NCBI GenBank assembly: GCA_022059125.1 | Contig: JAEUWY010000005.1 | Span: 5,704,001-5,768,000 of the forward strand | Source: Corynespora cassiicola | Lineage: Eukaryota > Ascomycota > Dothideomycetes > Pleosporales > Corynesporascaceae | DNA length: 64,000 bases | Direction: 5' to 3' | Part shown: positions 58,617 through 64,000 of the stretch, in pieces | How the letters are laid out: each line of letters opens with the position of its first letter | Numbering within the stretch: position 1 is the first letter of the stretch | Notes under the pieces: model-generated | The model's input: the letters and a program-made list of their open reading frames with translations, nothing else | What the model was told of the DNA's origin: nothing | Databases searched by the model: none | Position numbers and translations under genes: made by a program

Positions 58617-59519
58617 TAAGGGAGCAGCGCACATGGGAAGTGAAGAGGGAGACTTGAGCTTGCAAGGCAGGGCAAGGAGGTGCGCGGCGGCATGAAAGAC
58701 GCGGACGGGCTACAAGCCCGGTCACGTGGTTTGCTTGTTTTCGTTCAAGTGTGATCTGCGTGCCCAGCGGTCGTAGAGCCCTGGAAGAATGACCGCACCA
58801 GCGTCTTGGAGACTTGAAACATTCGGCCGAAGCTTCAAGGCCCCGATGTCCGATGCTCTTGTGCTCACTGTTACTGGCCACATGCATTGCTGTTGATGAT
58901 TGGTGGCAGCAGGGCCTGTAGCGCTACGACTTGGGCACTTTGTAAGGTCTCCACATTGCTGTCCGTCTATCCGTACATTCGTCCGATAGAGAGCTCGTCC
59001 TATGCGGGCCTCTGTCGCATGGTCGACCTTGGATCTTGTGCCCTATATTGAGAAATTTCAAATTGTTGATGCAAACATTAGCCACATTTCGCGTCAGAAG
59101 CAGCAGACAGCATTGACTCATGCGATCCCAACGCGACGAGGTTGCTCAGGTGGGCGCCTGAAACGTGACGGAGAGTGCCTAGCAGCACCGAAAAAGGGCC
59201 TATCCATCTCTAGCGCGCGCCGGAGGATATTCGTCCTAGCAAAAACGTAAACTGCGCCCTCCATATCCATCTTATAATACGATGCGTGGTCATTTTTCAA
59301 GAGCTCGATCCTTGTGTATTTATTTGATAATTTTGGGCTCCTTCGCCCCCGTGTGATTTGTAAACTCTTGAATAATACGCTGCATGATCCAGGTTCGCTT
59401 CACCTTCCAAAAACAAATCACGCAACACGGTAGCCAGTAGGAGAGGGGATTCCCGACAGGAATAAAACCCATGCGTAGATCGTGTTCATTCGTTGCTAGA
59501 TTGAGGGACCATGGGTCGC
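58617..59519. other. intergenic region between regulator and SDR genes
   Basis: About 900 bases, containing the regulator's promoter. No gene is seen. Confidence 0.5.
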
Positions 59520-60690
59520 TCAATGCCGGCCGACAGCATCCAAGATATCTTTCTCGAGTGTTTCGCACAGACTCGGCGATTTCCCTTCGTACCCAAACAG
59601 TCTCTTTGCCCTATCAGACCGAGTCCTTGAGTTTGAAGCATAGAGATACCTTGCCAGCTTTGGAAACCCCGGTAGCTCGACCATGGAGTCTAGCTGCTGG
59701 AGCGAAACCTGAAGGGGCTCATCGCTTTCAACCACACCGATTTTCTTCAAAATCTTACCCGCAGCCATCGCAACGTCGATATGGGAGAGCTCCTGGGTCG
59801 CAGCGAAATAATAGCCCTGGATGAATAAGTAAACTGAAAGTAGGAGAATCGCATTGACTTGCCTCTTTTCCCCAAGTTGCATTTCCTCCACCAACCAATG
59901 CAGCTTCTACGAGCTTCAAGTACAGAACCATCAGATCATCGATATGTACCCAGCTCCTCGTGTTTACTCCCTCGCCATAATAAAAGACTCTTCCGCCAGG
60001 TAGCTTCTTCGCCTCGTCGATGAACATCGGGATCAAAGCACTTTGGGTTCTGGCCAGCCCCTTGCCCTTCCCGTATATATCTGGGGGGCAAACAATGGCA
60101 ATATTGATCTTATCGCCATGATCTGCCACGGCGTCATTCAGGAGCTTCTCCGTGTTGCGATGAAGGGCATTGTCAGGCAGCGAAGAAATCTCTGGCAAAT
60201 CTTTGAGGTCAGACCATATTTTGGAATTAAGTTTACCAAGGCACATAGGATCGTGATAATCGGAAACAATGCCGGTGCCCGAAAGATGGATGAGGAAGCC
60301 TGGAATTGGACGGCGGAGCAGACCAGTGATCAGAGCATTGAGAGAGGGTTCGTGGTCGGAATTTCCATTGTCTGATTTCATATCAATGACGGACACCCAA
60401 GCCATAAGAATAATGAGAACGTACGAATGACAAGGTCGGCACGAGAAGCTGAGTCTGCGAGTACGTCGAAGCTATCGTAGTCACCATTGACAACCTTGAC
60501 ATCTGGATAGCGGGTAGCGAAGCCCTCGGGATTTTTACGGAGAAGGACTGTGACGTCGTATTCTGGATGATTGGTAACAATTGTATTGAGCACTGATCCA
60601 CCGATGTATCCTGTCCCTCCAGTCCTGGAAAGGTCAGCGAGGATTCATGGTGGTTGAAGATGGTTCCTACAGGAAGATTTTGGGAGCCAT
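59520..60690 (-). CDS. NAD(P)-dependent epimerase/dehydratase-like (extended/atypical SDR)
   Basis: Four exons, 60690-60671, 60624-60425, 60371-59863 and 59816-59520, give about 341 residues. The start exon is only 20 nt (MAPKIFL). Residues 8-16 hold the Rossmann motif TGGTGYIGG, after which ADLVIHNGNSDHEPS, HLSGTGIV, CPPDIYGKGKG and TRSWVHIDDLM match the fungal NmrA/epimerase-like SDR group. The last intron uses a GC donor (GAG-gcaagt), supported by the in-frame join to GYYFAATQE. The classical YxxxK catalytic pair is not evident, as in many atypical SDRs, so it may be a reductase or a redox-sensor-like protein. It is the most upstream gene of the five-gene minus-strand run. Substrate unknown. 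Confidence 0.86.
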
Positions 60691-61470
60691 TGCGCCAAGT
60701 TACCAAAGCTGTGAATATCCTGAACGATGGGGGAGTGAGTTTTGGAGTTCCTTTAGCGCCCGAGTAAGATTATGGTTAAATAGCAACCGAAATCGAACCT
60801 GATTTCTAAGCCCGGATAGGAATGACGTTCTAGTGAGTTTCGCAAAATGTACTACCTACCTAGGTAGGCAGCAAGCCAATACATGGCAAATATTCATTAC
60901 TCATGTAATAAAATAGGATAAATAAGCCAGCATTTTTAAACCAAGGCTAGTAATCAAGACAAGTTAACGTAGTAGAAATAGGCAAGTCCGGTGCTTATGA
61001 TAGGGTACCACGGAATGATATTCCCTACAAAACGCAGCGGGGTCTTCAACATCTCGTAGGCATCATCTTCTCGACCTTTTCATCAACATGGCAAATATGG
61101 AAGGAATTTGTTCACCAAATCGTTGATTAGTAATCCAAATTCATAGCTTAGATCTTGCGGGGAGGCACAGCCGTGGAGAATGTGTTCACGTCAATGTGAA
61201 GCAGGCAAGTTAGTTGCTTAGTCGCCGGGTGGCTGTTGAATTTCCACAAAATATGGACCTTTTGATTGGCCCCTGACTGCACCTGTTGAGGCTTCAGCCT
61301 AGTTACTGGATTCACCTGACGATGACATAATCACGAGCATTGCCGCCAAGTTCACTAGTAGCAGATACAGTTAGTGCGTCGGTGCGGAGGCTGTTGGGAC
61401 CGCCGACTTCCAAAACTTTTTTTCATTTCGCGAACACACTGACTGCACTCCTGCAACCCCAACACTTATC
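60691..61470. other. divergent promoter region of SDR and HAS1 genes
   Basis: 780 bases between the divergent starts at 60690 (-) and 61471 (+). A CCTAGGTAGG palindrome lies near 60852-60866. No gene is seen. Confidence 0.5.
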
Positions 61471-63288
61471 ATGGCCGCACAAGATATTGAGAACAAAAAG
61501 CGCAAGCGCAAACACGCCAAGAGCAAAGGCGACGAAGTTGCTGCCCCGAAACTGGCAAAGAATGGTGCCGCTCAAGACGAAAAGCCCCGCAAGAGCAAAA
61601 AGGCAAAGAAGGAACACACACCTGAGCCGGAGGTTGACGAGATTGCCGATGCTCCAAGCGATTCCGAGGAAGAGGAAGACGAAGAGTCACTGAACAAGCA
61701 GCTGAAAGAAATTGCTGCTGGAGCCAAAGCTGCAAAGGTGGCAAGGGATGAGCCTCAAGACGACAGCGACGACAATGACGACGTTCAAGCTCCCACGGAC
61801 TTGCCTTCTACGACGTCTGTACCCCCAATTGAGGATGTCGAGAAATTCACCGACCTAAATCTCTCCGAGAGAACGCTTGAAGCAATCAAGGGAATGGGAT
61901 TTGAGACAATGACGGAGATTCAGAGGAAGAGTATTCCACCTATGATGGCTGGAAGGGACGTTCTCGGAGCCGCAAAGACGGGATCTGGAAAGACGTTGGC
62001 CTTCCTGATCCCGGCTGTTGAGATGCTGTCCGCAATGCGTTTCAAGCCGCGAAACGGCACCGGCGTGATCATCGTGTCCCCTACCCGCGAGCTCGCCCTC
62101 CAAATCTTCGGCGTTGCGCGCGAATTGATGGAGAAGCACAGCCAAACGTACGGAATCTGCATTGGCGGCGCAAACAGGAGGAGCGAGGCAGAAAAGCTTG
62201 TCAAAGGAGTGAACCTTCTTGTTGCCACTCCAGGAAGGCTCCTCGATCACCTCCACAACACGCAAGGCTTTGTGTTCAAGAACGTCAAGACTTTGGTCAT
62301 TGATGAAGCGGATCGCATCCTCGAAGTCGGGTTTGAGGATGAGATGCGTTCCATTGTCAAGATTCTGGACTCTGCGTCATCGGAGCGACAGACTGCGCTG
62401 TTCTCAGCCACGCAGACCACCAAGGTCGAGGATCTTGCGCGCATTTCCCTCCGGCCTGGGCCTCTGTACATCAACGTCGACTACCGCAAGGAACACTCAA
62501 CTGTGGAAGGACTAGAGCAGGGATACGTCATTTGCGACAGCGACACGCGCTTTCGGCTGCTGTTTAGCTTCCTCAAGAAGCACCAGAAGAAGAAGGTGAT
62601 TGTGTTCTTGAGCAGTTGCAATTCAGTCAAGTTCTACGCTGAGCTGCTCAACTACATTGATCTTCCTGTGCTTGAGTTGCATGGCAAGCTCAAGCAACAG
62701 GTGAGAACCAACCGATTCTTCGAATTTTGCAACGCGGCATCTGGCACGTTGATCTGCACGGACGTGGCCGCGCGAGGACTTGACATTCCCGAGGTTGATT
62801 GGGTCATTCAATTTGACCCTCCAGATGACCCGCGCGACTATATTCACCGGGTTGGTCGGACGGCTCGAGGATCGAATGGCAAGGGCCGTTCGCTCATGTT
62901 CCTTTTGCCGTCGGAGGTTGGCTTCTTGAAGCTGCTCAAGGAAGCACGTGTGCCTCTTGTCGAGTTTGAGCTCCCTGCAAACAAGATCCTCAACATACAG
63001 TCGCAATTGGAGTCTCTCATCCAGAAGAACTACTACCTGAACAAGTCTGCAAAGGACGGATTCCGGGCCTACCTCCAGGCCTATGCCTCGCACAGCCTGA
63101 GGTCAGTGTTCAACTACAACAACTTGGACCTTGTCAAGGTGGCCAAGTCGTTTGGCTTCAACACGCCGCCGAGGATCGACATCTCGCTGGGGGCGAGCTT
63201 GAGTCGCGACAAGAAGGTCGAGGGCAGGAGGGCCTACGGCAGCCAGCCACAGCAAGGGCGGCGGCCGATGAAGCCCAGACGTGGGTAG
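61471..63288 (+). CDS. has1: DEAD-box ATP-dependent RNA helicase HAS1
   Basis: Single exon, 605 residues. A Lys-rich N-terminal extension with nuclear-localisation-like KKRKRKH and acidic patches precedes the helicase core. Motifs in order: Q-motif region TEIQRKSIP, motif I AKTGSGKT (168-175), motif Ia PTRELALQ, motif II DEAD (278-281), motif III SAT (312-314), and motif [11 protein letters not shown] (from His459). The C-terminal segment ([21 protein letters not shown] followed by [10 protein letters not shown]) is the Has1 signature. Has1 acts in the nucleolus in maturation of both ribosomal subunits, remodelling pre-rRNA and snoRNA pairings. It is an essential housekeeping gene, which marks this end as conserved chromosome rather than accessory DNA. 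Confidence 0.95.
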   Translation: MAAQDIENKKRKRKHAKSKGDEVAAPKLAKNGAAQDEKPRKSKKAKKEHTPEPEVDEIADAPSDSEEEEDEESLNKQLKEIAAGAKAAKVARDEPQDDSDDNDDVQAPTDLPSTTSVPPIEDVEKFTDLNLSERTLEAIKGMGFETMTEIQRKSIPPMMAGRDVLGAAKTGSGKTLAFLIPAVEMLSAMRFKPRNGTGVIIVSPTRELALQIFGVARELMEKHSQTYGICIGGANRRSEAEKLVKGVNLLVATPGRLLDHLHNTQGFVFKNVKTLVIDEADRILEVGFEDEMRSIVKILDSASSERQTALFSATQTTKVEDLARISLRPGPLYINVDYRKEHSTVEGLEQGYVICDSDTRFRLLFSFLKKHQKKKVIVFLSSCNSVKFYAELLNYIDLPVLELHGKLKQQVRTNRFFEFCNAASGTLICTDVAARGLDIPEVDWVIQFDPPDDPRDYIHRVGRTARGSNGKGRSLMFLLPSEVGFLKLLKEARVPLVEFELPANKILNIQSQLESLIQKNYYLNKSAKDGFRAYLQAYASHSLRSVFNYNNLDLVKVAKSFGFNTPPRIDISLGASLSRDKKVEGRRAYGSQPQQGRRPMKPRRG

Positions 63289-64000
63289 GAAGACTGATGG
63301 ACTGGGCAGGAGAATGGAGTTTGGATTCACCAAAAGCGGGATTCATTTCGTGGACAAGGCTAGACCAGTTTTTTTTTTGCCCAAATCTATGTATACACAT
63401 TCCAGATGAGGAAGTCTCCGAGGGATTGCCTTTGCCAAGTGGACCAAGATGTGACCCATGCCGCTCCATCGGGGAAAAGACGAGTGAGTTTGAAGATCTG
63501 GCGGGCGTGACATGTCAAGCGGTGATCCATTCGTTAGCTAGGCAGAGCGGCTCTCGGGCATCTGTGCCATGCCAGTTCAGCGTCAGCGCCAGCGTGGGAG
63601 GAGTGGCAGAGGCCAAGTCAGTTGGAACGCAGGTTCCGGCACTTGGATGACAGGCTGCGGCGGCGCTGGGAGGACAGCGGGAGGAGGGCTGGAGGGATTG
63701 ATGCGCTGGCAAGTCTGAAATGGCACAGGCCAATGGGGGGCGGGGAAGGGCAGCTGGGCAGCGTGGGTGCAAGCGACGGGCAAGCCCGTGCCCGGCCAGC
63801 CCGGTCAGCCCAGCCCCCCCGGGCGGCGGGTGCGTTTCCGGAGAAACGACGAGTGGGTCCTCGCATGACGACGATGAGGGGCGTTCGCGACGGCCTGCGG
63901 TGAGGGCAGAGGAGACGGGCTGGCGTGCGGGCTCGCGGGCAGAGGGGCCAGAGGGGGGCAGCGGGCAGAGGCCATGGGGCAGGGCAAGGGGGAGCCAGAG
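63289..64000. other. downstream region of HAS1 to window end, no gene seen
   Basis: This holds the HAS1 3' end and then GC-rich DNA. Short frames on both strands overlap and show no domain. Confidence 0.5.

Noticed and set aside
49524..60690. Idea that this is a classical secondary-metabolite cluster
   Set aside because: No polyketide, peptide, terpene or alkaloid synthase lies within or next to it in the window.

Overview
This window is nuclear DNA from a filamentous ascomycete (Pezizomycotina). The evidence is short introns (mostly 46-70 nt, GT-AG, often with a CTAAC/CTGAC branch site), fungal-only families (Zn2Cys6 and fungal_trans regulators, a CSC1/RSN1 channel, a small single-domain RNase III protein), CCACC-ATG start contexts and GC-rich intergenic DNA. 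The class cannot be fixed from sequence alone; a dothideomycete or close relative is plausible. I rebuilt the multi-exon genes by matching splice sites to reading frame and protein-family pattern. I saw no transposon, rRNA gene, convincing tRNA gene or CRISPR array.

Layout. 0.1-4.1 kb: a small secreted six-cysteine protein, a BTB/POZ protein (-) and a short protein resembling a common fungal F-box-like/2EXR-type family (-). 4.3-6.8 kb: a regulator with two tandem Zn2Cys6 clusters (-). 7.4-15.4 kb: one giant three-exon gene (-) for a ~2489-residue low-complexity Pro/Glu/Ala protein ending in a charged coiled coil. 15.4-20.3 kb: no convincing gene. 20.3-22.7 kb: a conserved-looking Pro-rich protein (+) and a tiny cysteine-rich secreted protein (-) with a TATA box. 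25.6-29.8 kb: an Inn1/Fic1-like C2-domain protein (+) and a small conserved hydrophilic protein (+). 30.4-33.4 kb: a seven-exon CSC1/OSCA-type mechanosensitive channel (-). 33.4-37.7 kb: no gene seen. 37.7-46.9 kb: three cell-surface or signalling genes, namely a repeat-rich secreted protein with a GPI-like tail (-), a single-pass membrane pseudo-aspartic protease (+) and the cell-wall-integrity MAP kinase Slt2/MpkA (+). 48.6-49.3 kb: a small RNase III-domain protein (+). 49.5-60.7 kb: five consecutive minus-strand genes (P450, carotenoid/stilbene-cleaving oxygenase, medium-chain reductase, C2H2 plus fungal-TF regulator, extended SDR). 61.5-63.3 kb: the DEAD-box helicase HAS1 (+).

The most interesting unit is the 49.5-60.7 kb run: four redox/cleavage enzymes plus a regulator, without a polyketide or peptide synthase, between housekeeping genes. 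It looks like a compact catabolic or tailoring cluster, perhaps for stilbenes, phenylpropanoids or apocarotenoids; the substrate is inference. Other points of note are the pseudo-protease that lacks the first catalytic aspartate but keeps a membrane anchor and cytoplasmic tail, the tandem Zn2Cys6 regulator, the giant repeat protein, and a cysteine-rich mini-protein whose splice junction is unresolved.
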